Below are positions 36,850-46,676 of a DNA stretch of 64,000 bases, in pieces (the first letter of the stretch is position 1; the number at the start of each line of letters is the position of its first letter). The stretch is from Longimycelium tulufanense (GTDB lineage Bacteria > Actinomycetota > Actinomycetes > Mycobacteriales > Pseudonocardiaceae): assembly GCF_014645795.1 (NCBI RefSeq), contig NZ_BMMK01000002.1, positions 344,772-408,771 of the forward strand, read 5' to 3'. The notes under the pieces were generated by a model. That model saw nothing but the letters and a program-made list of their open reading frames with translations, was not told the DNA's origin and searched no databases. The position numbers and the translations under genes were made by a program.

Positions 36850-37638
36850 TCAGGAAATCGGCCCCGGTGGGGCCGGGCGCCCGGGGTGTTCGGCCCGCAG
36901 GCGCTCCACCAGCTTACGGTCGTGCCTGTCCAGAGCTTCGGGCGGGAGGGCGGCCAGCAGGTCCGGCCGCCGGTGGAAGGTGCGTTCCAGGGCCCGGTCC
37001 CGCCGCCAGCGGGCGATGGCGGCGTGGTTGCCGGAGCGCAGCACGTCGGGCACCTCGCGCCCGCGCCACACCTCGGGCCGGGTGTAGCAGGGGCCCTCCA
37101 GCAGCCCGTCGGAGAAGGAGTCCTCGGCCGCGGAGGCGGGGTTGCCCAGCACGCCGGGCAGCAGCCGGGCCACCGCCTCGACGATGACGAGCACGGCGAC
37201 CTCGCCGCCGACCAGCACGTAGTCGCCGATGGACACCTCGTCGACCGGCATCCGCTCGGCGTAGTGGTCCAGCACCCGCTGGTCGATGCCCTCGTAGCGG
37301 CCGCAGGCGAAGACCAGCCACGGCTCGGCCGCGTACTCCCGGGCCACGGCCTGGGTGAACGGGCGGCCGCTCGGGGTGGGCACCACCAGCCGGGGTCGCC
37401 GGTCCGGGTCGGTCCCGCAGACCGCGTCCAGTGCCGCACCCCACACCTGCGGCTTCATCACCATGCCGGGACCGCCACCGTAGGGGCTGTCGTCCACGGC
37501 CCGGTGCACGTCGTGCGTCCAGTCCCGCAGGTCGTGCACGCCGATCTCGATCAGCCCGCGGTCGACGGCCTTGCCCAGCAACGCCTCCCGCAGCGGGTCG
37601 AGGTAGCCGGGAAAGATCGTGATGACGTCGATGCGCAC
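36850..37638 (-). CDS. trmD: tRNA (guanine-N1-)-methyltransferase TrmD
   Basis: A 262-residue SPOUT-class enzyme making m1G37 in tRNAs, which guards the reading frame. Hallmarks are [70 protein letters not shown] and [17 protein letters not shown] start five bases after the rimM stop. Standard position in the rpsP-rimM-trmD-rplS cluster. Confidence 0.98.
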   Translation of the reverse strand: MRIDVITIFPGYLDPLREALLGKAVDRGLIEIGVHDLRDWTHDVHRAVDDSPYGGGPGMVMKPQVWGAALDAVCGTDPDRRPRLVVPTPSGRPFTQAVAREYAAEPWLVFACGRYEGIDQRVLDHYAERMPVDEVSIGDYVLVGGEVAVLVIVEAVARLLPGVLGNPASAAEDSFSDGLLEGPCYTRPEVWRGREVPDVLRSGNHAAIARWRRDRALERTFHRRPDLLAALPPEALDRHDRKLVERLRAEHPGRPAPPGPIS

Positions 37639-37643
37639 GCTGC

Positions 37644-38162
37644 TCAGGCCCCGTCCAGCAGGCCCGGGGGCGGGGTCAGCAGCAGGCGCCCGCCGGCCAC
37701 GTCCACCTCCGGGACGATCTCGCTCACGAACGGCACCAGTGCCTCCCCGCCGTCGTCCCGCTCGAGCACGAGCAGGTCGGCGCCGGGGCCGTGGGTCACC
37801 TCGCGCACCACACCGACCCGGCTGCCGTCGGCGAGCTCGGCGACCAGGCCCTCCAGCTCGTGGTCGTAGAACTCGTCGGGGTCACCAATCGGCGGGAGCT
37901 CGGCGGTGTCGACGGTGAGCAGGGCGCCGCGCAACGACTCGGCGGCGGTGCGGTCCGGCACCCCCTCGAAGTGCACCAGCAGCCGCCCGGCGTGCGGCCG
38001 GGCGGCTGCCACGGTGACCGTGCGGGACGTGCCGTCGGGCAGGCGGGCGACGAGGGCCGCGCCCTCGGCGAACCGTTCCTCCGGGGAGTCGGTGCGCGGG
38101 TCCACGGTCAGCTCACCGCGGATGCCGTGTGCCTTTCCGACACGGCCGACGACGACGTCCAT
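37644..38162 (-). CDS. rimM: Ribosome maturation factor RimM
   Basis: A 172-residue two-domain PRC-barrel protein for 16S maturation that binds S19. The ATG at [20 protein letters not shown] is the family N-terminus with AGGTGG eleven bases before it; a GTG five codons upstream is the alternative start. The C-terminal PRC-barrel includes [18 protein letters not shown] and [15 protein letters not shown]. Between khpA and trmD. Confidence 0.96.
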   Translation of the reverse strand: MDVVVGRVGKAHGIRGELTVDPRTDSPEERFAEGAALVARLPDGTSRTVTVAAARPHAGRLLVHFEGVPDRTAAESLRGALLTVDTAELPPIGDPDEFYDHELEGLVAELADGSRVGVVREVTHGPGADLLVLERDDGGEALVPFVSEIVPEVDVAGGRLLLTPPPGLLDGA

Positions 38163-38191
38163 GGGTCCGAAAACCACCTAGGTGTGTGATC

Positions 38192-38431
38192 TCAGCGGTC
38201 GGTGTCGACCACGTCGACGCGTACGCCACGGCCGCCGATACCGGCCATGACGGTGCGCAGCGCGGTGGCCGTCCGGCCGCCGCGCCCGATCACCTTGCCG
38301 AGGTCGTCGGGGTGCACATGCACCTCGAGGGTGCGGCCGCGACGCGTCGTCACCAGGTTGACCCGGACCTCGTCCGGGTGGTCGACGATGCCGCGGACCA
38401 GGTGCTCCAGGGCGTCCGCGAGGACGGTCAC
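38192..38431 (-). CDS. khpA: KH-domain RNA-binding protein KhpA
   Basis: A 79-residue protein with one KH domain; the GxxG loop reads IGRGGRT within [19 protein letters not shown]. Homologues pair with KhpB and bind many RNAs. The GTG start overlaps the rpsP stop (GTGA), so translation is coupled to S16. No second khp gene is in view. Confidence 0.95.
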   Translation of the reverse strand: MTVLADALEHLVRGIVDHPDEVRVNLVTTRRGRTLEVHVHPDDLGKVIGRGGRTATALRTVMAGIGGRGVRVDVVDTDR

Positions 38432-38895
38432 GCCTCGCCGCCCTCGGCCTTCTCAGCGGCCTCGGGCTTCTCGGCCTTGTCCGACTTCTCGGCCTTGTCG
38501 GCCTTCTTGCCACCCTTCTTCTTCGGGGTGGTGGCCTCCACGACCGGCTCGGAGCTCGCGGCGGCCAGCGCCGCCTCGAACAGGGCCTTCTTGTCCGGCT
38601 TCGGCTCGGCCTGCTTCAGCGCGTCCTCGGGCGCCGGCAGGCCCTTGAAGCGCTGCCAGTCACCGGTCAGCTCCAGCAGGCGCTGCACCGGCTCGGTCGG
38701 CTGGGCGCCGACCCCCAGCCAGTACTGGGCCCGCTCCGAGTCGACCTCGACGAGGCTCGGCTCCTGCATCGGGTTGTACTTGCCGATGGTCTCGATCGCC
38801 TTGCCGTTGCGGCGAGTACGGGCGTCGGCCACGACGATGCGGTAGAACGGCTCACGGATCTTGCCAAGCCGCATCAGCTTGATCTTGACGGCCAC
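38428..38895 (-). CDS. rpsP: 30S ribosomal protein S16
   Basis: A 155-residue protein. Residues 1-85 are the S16 core ([58 protein letters not shown]). The last about 60 residues are a Lys/Ala/Glu-rich tail ([20 protein letters not shown]), an extension seen in actinobacterial S16. First gene of the rpsP-khpA-rimM-trmD cluster. Confidence 0.98.
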   Translation of the reverse strand: MAVKIKLMRLGKIREPFYRIVVADARTRRNGKAIETIGKYNPMQEPSLVEVDSERAQYWLGVGAQPTEPVQRLLELTGDWQRFKGLPAPEDALKQAEPKPDKKALFEAALAAASSEPVVEATTPKKKGGKKADKAEKSDKAEKPEAAEKAEGGEA

Positions 38896-38962
38896 GGGTC
38901 GGAGTGCTCCTCAGGCTCTCGTTGCTCACGGGTGAGCGCCCGTGGCCCGTGTGGGGCAACGG

Positions 38963-38978
38963 GTCCGAGCGCTCGGAC
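38963..38978. repeat. 16-base perfect palindrome between pxpA and rpsP
   Basis: GTCCGAGC followed by GCTCGGAC, about 70 bases before the rpsP start and 105 bases after the pxpA stop on the minus strand. Could be a regulator site in the rpsP promoter or a terminator stem. No T tract. Confidence 0.45.
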
Positions 38979-39082
38979 GTTGGCATGGCCACGGGGCGGT
39001 GAGAGGGACCGCCCGCAGCAGACAGCCAGCCATTGTGCCAGACGGGCCCGCATCCGACGAAACGGCTCCGCTCCACCCCACC

Positions 39083-39838
39083 TCAGGCGGCCGCGAACGG
39101 GGCCAACTGGATCCCCGCATCGGCCAGCGCCGCCCGCACGGCACGGGCATGGGCCACCGCTCCCGGGGTGTCGCCGTGCACGCACAGCGAGCGCGCCGCG
39201 CTCGCCATGACCGTGCCGTCAACTGCGACGATCTCGCCGCTCTCGGCCAGTCGCAACGCGCGTTCCACGACGGCCTTGGTGTCGGTGAGCAGGGCACCGG
39301 GCACGCCACGCGGCACCAGGGTGCCCTCGGGGGTGTAGCCGCGGTCGGCGAACGCCTCCCCCACGGCGATCAGCCCGGCCGTCTCGGCGGTGGCCAGCAG
39401 TTGCGAGCCCGGCAGGCCCAGCACGGGCAGGTCACCGAAGGCCCGGACACCGTCCACGACCGCGGCGGCCTGGCTCTCGTGGTGCACGACGGTGTTGTAG
39501 AGGGCACCGTGCGGCTTGACGTAGCTGACGCTGGTACCGGCCGCGCGGGCGCAGGCGTCCAGGGCGCCGATCTGGTAGAGCACCTCGTCGGCCAGGACGG
39601 TGGGCTCGACGTCGATGAAGCGGCGACCGAAGCCGGCGAGGTCCCGGTAGGACACCTGCGCGCCCACCGCCACCCCGCGGGCGGCGGCCGCGACGCAGAC
39701 CCGGCGCATCGTGCTCGGGTCGCCGGCGTGGAAGCCGCAGGCGACGTTTGCCGAGGTGACGACGTCCAGCAGGGCTTCGTCGTCGCCGAGGCGCCAGATT
39801 CCGAACCCCTCACCGAGGTCGCTGTTGAGGTCGAGCAT
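39083..39838 (-). CDS. pxpA: 5-oxoprolinase subunit A (LamB/YcsF family)
   Basis: A 251-residue protein with the family N-terminus [20 protein letters not shown] and the blocks [33 protein letters not shown] and [11 protein letters not shown]. PxpA acts with PxpB and PxpC to hydrolyse 5-oxoproline with ATP. Neither partner is in the window, so the complex is either encoded elsewhere or absent. The ATG overlaps the stop of a CPBP protease gene by one base (TGATG), suggesting co-translation. Confidence 0.92.
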   Translation of the reverse strand: MLDLNSDLGEGFGIWRLGDDEALLDVVTSANVACGFHAGDPSTMRRVCVAAAARGVAVGAQVSYRDLAGFGRRFIDVEPTVLADEVLYQIGALDACARAAGTSVSYVKPHGALYNTVVHHESQAAAVVDGVRAFGDLPVLGLPGSQLLATAETAGLIAVGEAFADRGYTPEGTLVPRGVPGALLTDTKAVVERALRLAESGEIVAVDGTVMASAARSLCVHGDTPGAVAHARAVRAALADAGIQLAPFAAA

Positions 39839-40641
39839 CACGCTGGCATCACTCCGGAGACCATGAGCAGCACGCCGAGGGCGGGCAGGAAGTTGTTGAC
39901 CTGGTGGGCGATGACACTGGCGGGCAGGCGGCCGGTCAGCAGCCGGGCCAGGCCGATGGGCACGGCCACGACGAGCAGCAGCGGGGTACGGGACGGTTCC
40001 AGGTGTCCGACCGTGAAGATCGCGGTGGACAACACGAACGCGCTCCAACGGCTCCAGCGCAGCCGTTCCATCGCTCCCCACAGTAATCCCCGGTAGACGA
40101 TTTCCTCACAGATCGGAGCGATCAGCCAGATGTGCAGGAACACCAGGGCGGCGAGGGCTGGTGGCAGCCGCACCCCGTCGAGCAGCGAGCCGACGGCGGA
40201 GTTGGCGTTGTCGTCGCCCACCCACCACGCCCACAGGCGCGCGGTGATCAGGGTGGGTACCAGGCCGATGACGCCGAGGGCGAGGCCGAGCCGGATGTCC
40301 GGCCAGCTGAAGCGGATGCGCAGGTCGCGAATCGGGCCGTCGCCCCGCACCCTGGTGATGACGAGCGCGACGACAGCGGCGAGGACCGTGGGCACGACGA
40401 GCGCGACGACGATTCCGATCGGGGACAGGGCTCCGTTGGCACCGGGCGGCCGGAACGGGATGACCACGAAGACGGAGGCGAGCAGGAAGACGGCTTCAAC
40501 GAGGAGGAAGGCGCCGAATCCCCAGCGATGTCGCGGTGGTTCGTCGCTGGCCGGTCCCTCGTCCACGCCCGAGGGTTCCAGCAGGCGCTGTCTGGCCGCC
40601 GGTTGCTGGTCGGGCGGGTCGGGTACCTGCGGGTCGTTCAC
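39838..40641 (-). CDS. CPBP family intramembrane metalloprotease (CAAX protease-like), copy 1
   Basis: A 267-residue membrane protein with about seven hydrophobic segments. The three Abi/CPBP motifs are present: [16 protein letters not shown] (Glu-Glu-x3-Arg), [10 protein letters not shown] (His) and [13 protein letters not shown] (His-x3-Asn). The family cleaves prenylated proteins in eukaryotes and has varied, mostly unknown, roles in bacteria. A 40-residue Pro-rich cytosolic N-terminus precedes it. It is 110 bases downstream of a longer paralogue on the same strand. Confidence 0.9.
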   Translation of the reverse strand: MNDPQVPDPPDQQPAARQRLLEPSGVDEGPASDEPPRHRWGFGAFLLVEAVFLLASVFVVIPFRPPGANGALSPIGIVVALVVPTVLAAVVALVITRVRGDGPIRDLRIRFSWPDIRLGLALGVIGLVPTLITARLWAWWVGDDNANSAVGSLLDGVRLPPALAALVFLHIWLIAPICEEIVYRGLLWGAMERLRWSRWSAFVLSTAIFTVGHLEPSRTPLLLVVAVPIGLARLLTGRLPASVIAHQVNNFLPALGVLLMVSGVMPA

Positions 40642-40751
40642 AGGCGCCTCCGAACGTCAAGCAGGGTGCCTGGTCGGCTTCTTCGCTTGCCCCGCCGCCC
40701 AGTGTCCTCCAGGCGGTCGAGCCTAGTGGGCGGTTTTGCTTCCCGAACGGA

Positions 40752-42098
40752 TCAACCGAGCAGGGCGAAGAGGACCAGGGCGGGCAGGAAGTTGTTCACC
40801 GCGTGGGCGATCATGCTGGTCGCCACGCGGCCGGTGATCATCCGGGCGGCACCGATCGCGATGCCTTGGAAGAACAGGGCGGGGGTCCGGAACGGTTCCT
40901 CGTGGAGGAAAGCGAAGATCAGCGCGGTGAGCAGGAGGATGGCGTAGCGGGGTACGCGGTAGTGCTCCAGTGCGCCCCAGAGCGCACCGCGCATGAGCAG
41001 TTCCTCGGTCAGTGGTGCACCGAGGAAGATCAGCAGCGCATAGAGGGCCAGCCACAGGGTTTGGCCTTCGGCCAGCCGGGCCAGGCCGTCCACGCCGCTG
41101 TCGGGAGGCGGATGGTTTCCGGGCAGCTTGTCCAGGAACAGGCCGAACAGCAGGGCGCCGCCGAGCGAGATGGCGCCGCAGGCGAGGCCGATACGCAGGT
41201 CGCGCCAGGTGGGGATGATGCCGAAGTCGCGGCGTAGGCCCTGGCCGCGGGTCCAGGACAGGATCGCGGGCGCAAGGCCGAGCAGCGCGTTCGGGATGAA
41301 GGTGACGAGCAGGATCGGCCCGGGCTGGGGCGGGTCGACGGGATCGAACGCCGCGACGTGCCGGGACAGCGCCACGGTGAGGATCAGGTTCGCCAGGTAG
41401 AAGCCGCCGTAGCCGAGGAAGAAGGCGAGGAAGCCCCAGTGCAGGGCACCGCGGGTGGCGGCGGTGAGCTGGGCTTCCCAGTACCGCTCGTGCAGCCGCG
41501 GGTCGTGGCCTTCGGCGACCTCGCGCATGGGGCTGCCATAGGCGGCCCAGGAGGGTTGCCCGGGGGTGGGAGCCGGTGTTTGGGCCCACGGGTTGGCTGG
41601 CGCCGGTACCTGAGTTGTCGGATCGGCCGGACTCGGTATCTGTGCCGGTGGCTCGGCCGGAGCCGGTACCTGCGCCGTCGGATCAGGTTGCCCGGGAACA
41701 GGTTGCGGCAGGTGGGGCGGTGCTGCTTCGGTCCGTGTGGGTGGCGCCGAGTCGGGCGACCCCGCCTGGGGCTGCGCGGGGTCGGGTGAGGTGGATGATC
41801 CCGGCTCGGCAGATGCCGGTCCCGGCTCTCCGGACGACGCGGAGTCAGCGCTCGCGGGGGCCTGCGATGTGGGTGGGACCGACGCGTGCCGCGCGGGGTC
41901 AGGCGATTCGGGCGATGCCGGCCCGGACCCTACAGGTGACGCGGGTGGCGCCGGGCCGGGCCGCGGAGGGTTCGGCGATGCGAGCGTTTCCGATCCGGAT
42001 CCAGGGTCGGGCTGTGCGGGCGATTCAGGCGCTGCCGGTGCGGTTGCTGCTGGGTCGGGCCGAGCTGGCTCAGGCGGCTTGTCGGGCACTGCGCCCAC
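40752..42098 (-). CDS. CPBP family intramembrane metalloprotease, copy 2, with long Pro-rich N-terminus
   Basis: A 448-residue protein. Residues 1-185 are Pro/Ala/Ser-rich low complexity with repeats of the PADPTTQVPAPA type, predicted disordered and cytosolic. Residues about 215-448 are the membrane protease domain with EELLMRGALWGALEHYR, FAFLHEEPFRTP and [13 protein letters not shown]. The final NNFLPAL block matches copy 1, so the two are tandem paralogues. Membrane topology and motif order suggest an active enzyme; the substrate is unknown. Confidence 0.88.
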   Translation of the reverse strand: MGAVPDKPPEPARPDPAATAPAAPESPAQPDPGSGSETLASPNPPRPGPAPPASPVGSGPASPESPDPARHASVPPTSQAPASADSASSGEPGPASAEPGSSTSPDPAQPQAGSPDSAPPTRTEAAPPHLPQPVPGQPDPTAQVPAPAEPPAQIPSPADPTTQVPAPANPWAQTPAPTPGQPSWAAYGSPMREVAEGHDPRLHERYWEAQLTAATRGALHWGFLAFFLGYGGFYLANLILTVALSRHVAAFDPVDPPQPGPILLVTFIPNALLGLAPAILSWTRGQGLRRDFGIIPTWRDLRIGLACGAISLGGALLFGLFLDKLPGNHPPPDSGVDGLARLAEGQTLWLALYALLIFLGAPLTEELLMRGALWGALEHYRVPRYAILLLTALIFAFLHEEPFRTPALFFQGIAIGAARMITGRVATSMIAHAVNNFLPALVLFALLG

Positions 42099-42154
42099 TC
42101 CCCTCGGTTCGCCGGGCTGCGACGGGTCGCCGGCTCCGGGTCTGCCTTCCGGCG

Positions 42155-43234
42155 TCAGCGGACAACGCGACCGCGCAGCACGATGCGGCTGGGGTGCCGC
42201 AGGACGCCCAGGTCCCTGCGGGGGTCGGTCGGGTAGACCACGAGGTCGGCGGGGTCGCCATCGCCGAGGGTGGGCCAGCCGAGCCAGCGGCGTGCGGCCC
42301 AGGACGCGGCGCCCAGGGCGTCGGTCGTACTCATGCCGGCCTCGTGTAGTGCGACCACCTCGTCGGCGATGCGGCCATGCTCGATACCGCCGCCCGCGTC
42401 GGTCCCGGCGTAGACCGAAATCCCGGCCTCGACGGCCTTGCTGACGGTGGTGCGAACCCGGGCGTGCAGGTCGCGCATGTGGGCCGCGTAGGTGGGGTAC
42501 TTGCTGGCGCCGTCGGCGATGCTCGGAAAGTTCTCGATGTTGACGAGGGTGGGGACCAGGGCGGTGCCCCGGTGGGCCATCTCGGCGATGGTGTCGTCGG
42601 TGAGACCGGTGCCGTGCTCGATGCAGTCGATCCCGGCGGCGAGCAGGCCGGGAAGGGCCTCCTCGCCGAAGACGTGTGCGGTGACGCGGGCGCCGGCGTC
42701 GTGGGCGACGCGAATGGCCTTGGCCAGCACGTCATCGGGCCACAGCGGGGCGAGGTCGGCGCCGGCCCCCCGCGAGCGGTCGATCCAGTCGCCGACGAGC
42801 TTGACCCAGCCGTCGCCCTGGGCGGCCTGCTCGGCCACGGCGGCCGGCAACTGCTCGGGGTCCTCCAGCTCCACGCCGAGGTAGCGGATGTAGCGGCGGG
42901 GCCGGGCGATGTGCCGGCCGGCGCGGATGATCCGGGGCAGGTCGATGCGCTCCTGCAGAGGCCGGGTGTCGGTGGGCGATCCGCAGTCGCGCAGCAGCAG
43001 GGCGCCGGCGTCGCGGTCGGTGACGGCCTGCAGTTCGGCCTCAATCAGCTCGACCGGACCACCGGGGCCGATGCCGACGTGACAGTGCGCGTCGACCAAA
43101 CCGGGGACCAGGTAGCCGCCGTCGCTGACGGTCTCGGCGGTAGGGACCGGTGTGGTGCGGACGCGGCCGTCGACCACCCACAGGTCGCGGGCCTCGTCGT
43201 CGGGGAGCAGCACGCCGCGCAGGTGCAGGGCCAT
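42155..43234 (-). CDS. Amidohydrolase family protein (imidazolonepropionase/prolidase-like)
   Basis: A 359-residue TIM-barrel metal-dependent hydrolase. It has the N-terminal beta-sandwich (LRGVLLPDDEARDLWVVDG), the His-x-His pair in VDAHCHVGIG, later metal His positions (VTAHVFGEEALP, CIEHGTGLTDD) and Asp in YAGTDAGGGIEHG. This fits the group of imidazolonepropionase-like amidohydrolases found next to ffh in many actinobacteria. Substrate unknown. It starts 11 bases after the ffh stop, probably co-transcribed. Confidence 0.88.
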   Translation of the reverse strand: MALHLRGVLLPDDEARDLWVVDGRVRTTPVPTAETVSDGGYLVPGLVDAHCHVGIGPGGPVELIEAELQAVTDRDAGALLLRDCGSPTDTRPLQERIDLPRIIRAGRHIARPRRYIRYLGVELEDPEQLPAAVAEQAAQGDGWVKLVGDWIDRSRGAGADLAPLWPDDVLAKAIRVAHDAGARVTAHVFGEEALPGLLAAGIDCIEHGTGLTDDTIAEMAHRGTALVPTLVNIENFPSIADGASKYPTYAAHMRDLHARVRTTVSKAVEAGISVYAGTDAGGGIEHGRIADEVVALHEAGMSTTDALGAASWAARRWLGWPTLGDGDPADLVVYPTDPRRDLGVLRHPSRIVLRGRVVR

Positions 43235-43245
43235 GCCGGCGCCCC

Positions 43246-44790
43246 CTACTTCTTCTTGCCGAACTTCAGTTTCGAGGGGTCGAAGCCGGGCGGGAGCTGA
43301 TCCATACCGCCCAGGCCCGGGGGCAGCTCGTTGAGCCCGGCGGGGAGGTGGGACAGATCGGGCATGCCGCCGGGCAGGCCCGGCATGCCGCCACGCACCT
43401 TGGGCGGCGTCGGCCCGCGGTTCTTCCCCTTCTTGCCCTTCTTGCCCTTCTTCCCCCTGGACTTGCCGCCACCGGCCCCGGGCAGGCCGAACCGGCCGGC
43501 CATCTGGGCCATCATCTTGCGGGCCTCGAAGAACCGGTTGACCAGGTCGTTGACCTCGCTGACGGCCACCCCGGAGCCGCGGGCGATGCGTTGCCGCCGG
43601 GAGGCGTTGATCATCTTCGGGTCGGTGCGCTCGGCCGGGGTCATGCCGCGGATGATCGCCTGCACCCGGTCCAGGTGCTTCTCGTCGAGCTGGGCGAGCT
43701 GGTCCTTCATCTGGCCGGCACCGGGCAGCATGCCGAGCAGGTTGGCCAGCGGGCCCATCTTGCGCACGGCGAGCATCTGCTCGAGGAAGTCCTCCAGGGT
43801 CAGCTCGCCGGAGCCGATCTTGACCGCGGTCTGCTCGGCCTGCTTGGCGTCGAACGCCTGCTCGGCCTGCTCGATGAGGGTGAGCACGTCCCCCATGCCC
43901 AGGATGCGGCTGGCCATCCGGTCGGGGTGGAAGACGTCGAAGTCGGTGAGCTGCTCGCCGTTGGAGGCGAACAGGATCGGCTGGCCGGTGACGTGCCGGA
44001 CGCTGAGTGCGGCACCGCCGCGGGCGTCGCCGTCGAGCTTGGTGAGCACGACGCCGGTGAAGCCGACGCCGTCGCGGAACGCCTCGGCCGTGGTGACCGC
44101 GTCCTGGCCGATCATGGCGTCGACCACGAACAGGGTCTCGTCGGGCCGGACGGCGTCGCGGATGTCGGCGGCCTGCCGCATCAGCTCCTCGTCGATGCCC
44201 AGCCGGCCGGCGGTGTCGATGACGACGACGTCGTGCTGGGCGTGCTTGGCCTGCTCGACGCTCTTGCGGGCGACCGAGACCGGATCGCCGACGCCGTTGC
44301 CGGGTTCGGGGGCGAACACCGGCACGCCGGCCCGATCGCCGACCACCTGCAGCTGGGTGACGGCGTTGGGGCGCTGCAGATCGCAGGCGACCAGCAGCGG
44401 GGCGTGGCCCTGCTCCTTGAGCCAGCGGGCGAGCTTGCCGGCCAGGGTGGTCTTACCGGAGCCCTGCAGGCCGGCGAGCATGATCACGGTCGGCGGGGTC
44501 TTGGCCAGGTTCAGCCGGCGGGTCTCGCCGCCGAGGATGCCGACCAGCTCCTCGTTGACGATCTTGACGACCTGCTGGGCCGGGTTGAGGGCCTGGGAGA
44601 CCTCGGTGCCCTTGGCGCGCTCCTTGATGTGCGCGATGAAGGTCCGCACGACGGGGAGCGCGACGTCGGCCTCGAGCAGGGCGATGCGGATCTCGCGGCA
44701 GGTGGCGTCGATGTCCGCCTCGGACAGGCGGCCCTTGCCGCGCAGGTTCTTCAGAACCGAGGTGAGCCGATCGGAGAGGGTGTCGAACAC
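43246..44790 (-). CDS. ffh: Signal recognition particle protein Ffh
   Basis: A 514-residue SRP54 GTPase that targets nascent membrane proteins to FtsY. GTG at VFDTLSDRLTSVLKNLRG is the family N-terminus; the frame extends 16 codons further. G-domain motifs: AGLQGSGKTTLAGKLARWL, DTAGRLGIDEEL, TKLDGDARGGAAL. The M domain holds LEQMLAVRKMGPLANLLGML and SRRQRIARGSGV. The C-terminus is extended with Lys/Gly-rich and Pro/Gly/Leu-rich sequence ending in FGKKK, typical of actinobacteria. Confidence 0.97.
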   Translation of the reverse strand: MFDTLSDRLTSVLKNLRGKGRLSEADIDATCREIRIALLEADVALPVVRTFIAHIKERAKGTEVSQALNPAQQVVKIVNEELVGILGGETRRLNLAKTPPTVIMLAGLQGSGKTTLAGKLARWLKEQGHAPLLVACDLQRPNAVTQLQVVGDRAGVPVFAPEPGNGVGDPVSVARKSVEQAKHAQHDVVVIDTAGRLGIDEELMRQAADIRDAVRPDETLFVVDAMIGQDAVTTAEAFRDGVGFTGVVLTKLDGDARGGAALSVRHVTGQPILFASNGEQLTDFDVFHPDRMASRILGMGDVLTLIEQAEQAFDAKQAEQTAVKIGSGELTLEDFLEQMLAVRKMGPLANLLGMLPGAGQMKDQLAQLDEKHLDRVQAIIRGMTPAERTDPKMINASRRQRIARGSGVAVSEVNDLVNRFFEARKMMAQMAGRFGLPGAGGGKSRGKKGKKGKKGKNRGPTPPKVRGGMPGLPGGMPDLSHLPAGLNELPPGLGGMDQLPPGFDPSKLKFGKKK

Positions 44791-44871
44791 GTGCCGCCAG
44801 ACCTCGCTACGTCGTCGATGGGTCGGTGCGCCCCGCATGGGCGGCGCAGTCTTCGAGGGTAGCCGCCCCGA

Positions 44872-45501
44872 TCAGGTGGGTGTGACGGCCAGGCTCAGCC
44901 CGCCCGTCGTATGTGACCGATGCAGCATCGTGGCGCTGGTCCAGCCGAAGGGGGTGCGGCCGGCGCGCAGCAGCGCCCGCACCCGGCCGGCGCGGCGGAC
45001 GTGCCGCCGGAAGGAGCGCGGCCGGATGAGGCGGCCGCGCGTGCGCTGGCCGGCCAGTGCCTCGTCGGGGGTCGCGTCGATCCACAGCAGGCGGCGTGGC
45101 CGGCGGGTGAGGGCGCCGAGCAGCACGAACGCGAGCCGGGTGGTGACGCGGGTGGCGGGTTCGTGTACCACCAGCGGGCCCGGGCCGGCGATGGCGTGGG
45201 CGGTGATGCGGAGCCGGTGCAGGACGTGCACCAGGGGCCGGTACCAGCGGTAGGGCAGCCGGGGAGGGAGCCAGCCACGCAGTACCGCGCAGACATGCTC
45301 GGAGTCCAGGACGGTGATCTCGGCCCCACTGTGCAGCAGGCGGAGCAGGGTGCTCTTGCCGGCGCCGGGCAGACCGGCCACCACGAGCAGGTCGCGGCGG
45401 CCGAGGAGCACGGTCAGCAGGGTGGGGGTGGTCTGCGGCGTGGGCAGCGGGACCGCGGGGCGCATATCGGTCCAACGGGGTTGCCGGGGCGGACGTTCCA
45501 C
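44872..45501 (-). CDS. P-loop ATP-binding protein (AAA/kinase-like)
   Basis: A 209-residue protein with a clear Walker A motif (LLVVAGLPGAGKSTLLRLLH) and a possible Walker B or switch region (RRLLWIDATPDEALAGQRTR), rich in Arg. Resembles the small zeta-toxin/AAA_33-type kinases that phosphorylate small molecules, but no specific family was recognised. The ATG at the frame start or the Met 12 codons later could be used. It lies 54 bases after the BtuF-like gene, upstream of ffh on the same strand. Confidence 0.7.
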   Translation of the reverse strand: MERPPRQPRWTDMRPAVPLPTPQTTPTLLTVLLGRRDLLVVAGLPGAGKSTLLRLLHSGAEITVLDSEHVCAVLRGWLPPRLPYRWYRPLVHVLHRLRITAHAIAGPGPLVVHEPATRVTTRLAFVLLGALTRRPRRLLWIDATPDEALAGQRTRGRLIRPRSFRRHVRRAGRVRALLRAGRTPFGWTSATMLHRSHTTGGLSLAVTPT

Positions 45502-45555
45502 CCGAAAGCGCGGAAAAGGGAAAATCAGGGTTTCCCCTCCGGGATGGCCCGGCCG

Positions 45556-46491
45556 CTAGACCGTTCGGTGCGCGTGGTCCGTGCTGGTCAGCCGGCGGGC
45601 CTCCGTGGGTCTGACGTCGGTGGGCAGGTCGTGCAGGACGTGGGCGAGGATCTCGACGCCCCGCACCACCCGTGGCCCGGGCCGGTTGTAGTGGGCGGGG
45701 CCGTCGAGGACCCAGACGCGGCCGGCGCGCACGGCCGGGAGATCGGCCCAGCCCGGCCGCTCGGTGAGCAGGTGCAGCTCGGCGAGGGTGCGCTCGGGCG
45801 GGAAGCCGCAGGGCAGCAGCAGCAGGACCTCGGGGCGGGCGGCCAGGACGGCGGACCAGTCCAGCGGGCGGGTGTGCTCGCCGGACCCGGCGAGCAGTGG
45901 GGTGCCGCCGGCGGCCTCGATCTGGTCGGGCACCCAGTGGCCGGCCGGCCAGATCGGGTCCAGCCATTCGATGGTGGCCACCCGCGGGCGGGGCCGGTCC
46001 GCGACGCTTCGGCGGACATCGGCAAGGCGCGTCCGCAATCGGGCGACGAGGTTCTCGGCTGCGGCGGGCACACCCAACTCCGTGCCGACCCGCCCGATGG
46101 TGGACAGCACCTCGGGCAGGGTGCGGGGCTCGAGGCTGAGCACTCGGACAGCGCCGTGCAGCACCCGTACGGCATCGGACACCCGCTGGTAGGAGACCGC
46201 GCACACCTCGCACAGGTCCTGGGTCAGGACGACGTCGGGGCGCAGCGCGGCGAGCCGGGCGGTGTCCAGGATGTAGAGGGAGGATCCGCCGTGGGTGGCA
46301 CCGCCGACGGCGTCGGAGATCTCCCGGCTGCCCATGCGGTTCTGGTCGATTTCGCTGTCGGTGACCACGGGTACGTGCTCGATCTCGCCGGGCGGCCAGT
46401 CGCATTCATGGGTCCGCCCGACCAGGTCGGGAAGCAGGCCCAACTCGGCCACGATGTCGGTGGCCGCCGGCAACAGGGAGACCAGGCGCAC
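45556..46491 (-). CDS. BtuF-like cobalamin-binding protein, apparently cytosolic
   Basis: A 311-residue protein of the type III periplasmic binding fold. [47 protein letters not shown] and [11 protein letters not shown] match the cobalamin-binding BtuF-like family. It has no signal peptide or lipobox, unlike ABC-transporter binding proteins, and no permease or ATPase genes adjoin it. A cytosolic corrinoid-binding or enzyme-associated role is possible; transport is unlikely in this form. Confidence 0.8.
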   Translation of the reverse strand: MRLVSLLPAATDIVAELGLLPDLVGRTHECDWPPGEIEHVPVVTDSEIDQNRMGSREISDAVGGATHGGSSLYILDTARLAALRPDVVLTQDLCEVCAVSYQRVSDAVRVLHGAVRVLSLEPRTLPEVLSTIGRVGTELGVPAAAENLVARLRTRLADVRRSVADRPRPRVATIEWLDPIWPAGHWVPDQIEAAGGTPLLAGSGEHTRPLDWSAVLAARPEVLLLLPCGFPPERTLAELHLLTERPGWADLPAVRAGRVWVLDGPAHYNRPGPRVVRGVEILAHVLHDLPTDVRPTEARRLTSTDHAHRTV

Positions 46492-46620
46492 GCCTCGAGG
46501 GTAGGGACTCTTGACAGCCGCTGTCGCAGCCGCGGTCAGCGAACACTGCCCCGGACGCCGGGCGCGTCGGCTGGGTCGCCCCGTGCGACCGGCGCGGAGC
46601 CGCTCTCAGAACGAAGAGAC
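46492..46620. other. Short spacer with no gene
   Basis: Lies between the BtuF-like gene and the terminator of the Gly-rich protein gene. No feature recognised; it should hold the BtuF-like gene's promoter. Confidence 0.4.
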
Positions 46621-46660
46621 GTGTCCGGCGGGCCGAGCACGTGCTCGGACCGCCGGACAC
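46621..46660 (-). terminator. Terminator after the Gly-rich protein gene
   Basis: 40-base near-perfect palindrome: GTGTCCGGCGG-G-CCGAGCAC followed by GTGCTCGG-A-CCGCCGGACAC, with one mismatch. On the minus strand it starts 16 bases after the stop codon and is followed by the T-rich GTCTCTTCGTTCT. Convincing intrinsic terminator. Confidence 0.88.
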
Positions 46661-46676
46661 TCGCCGAGAAACTGGA

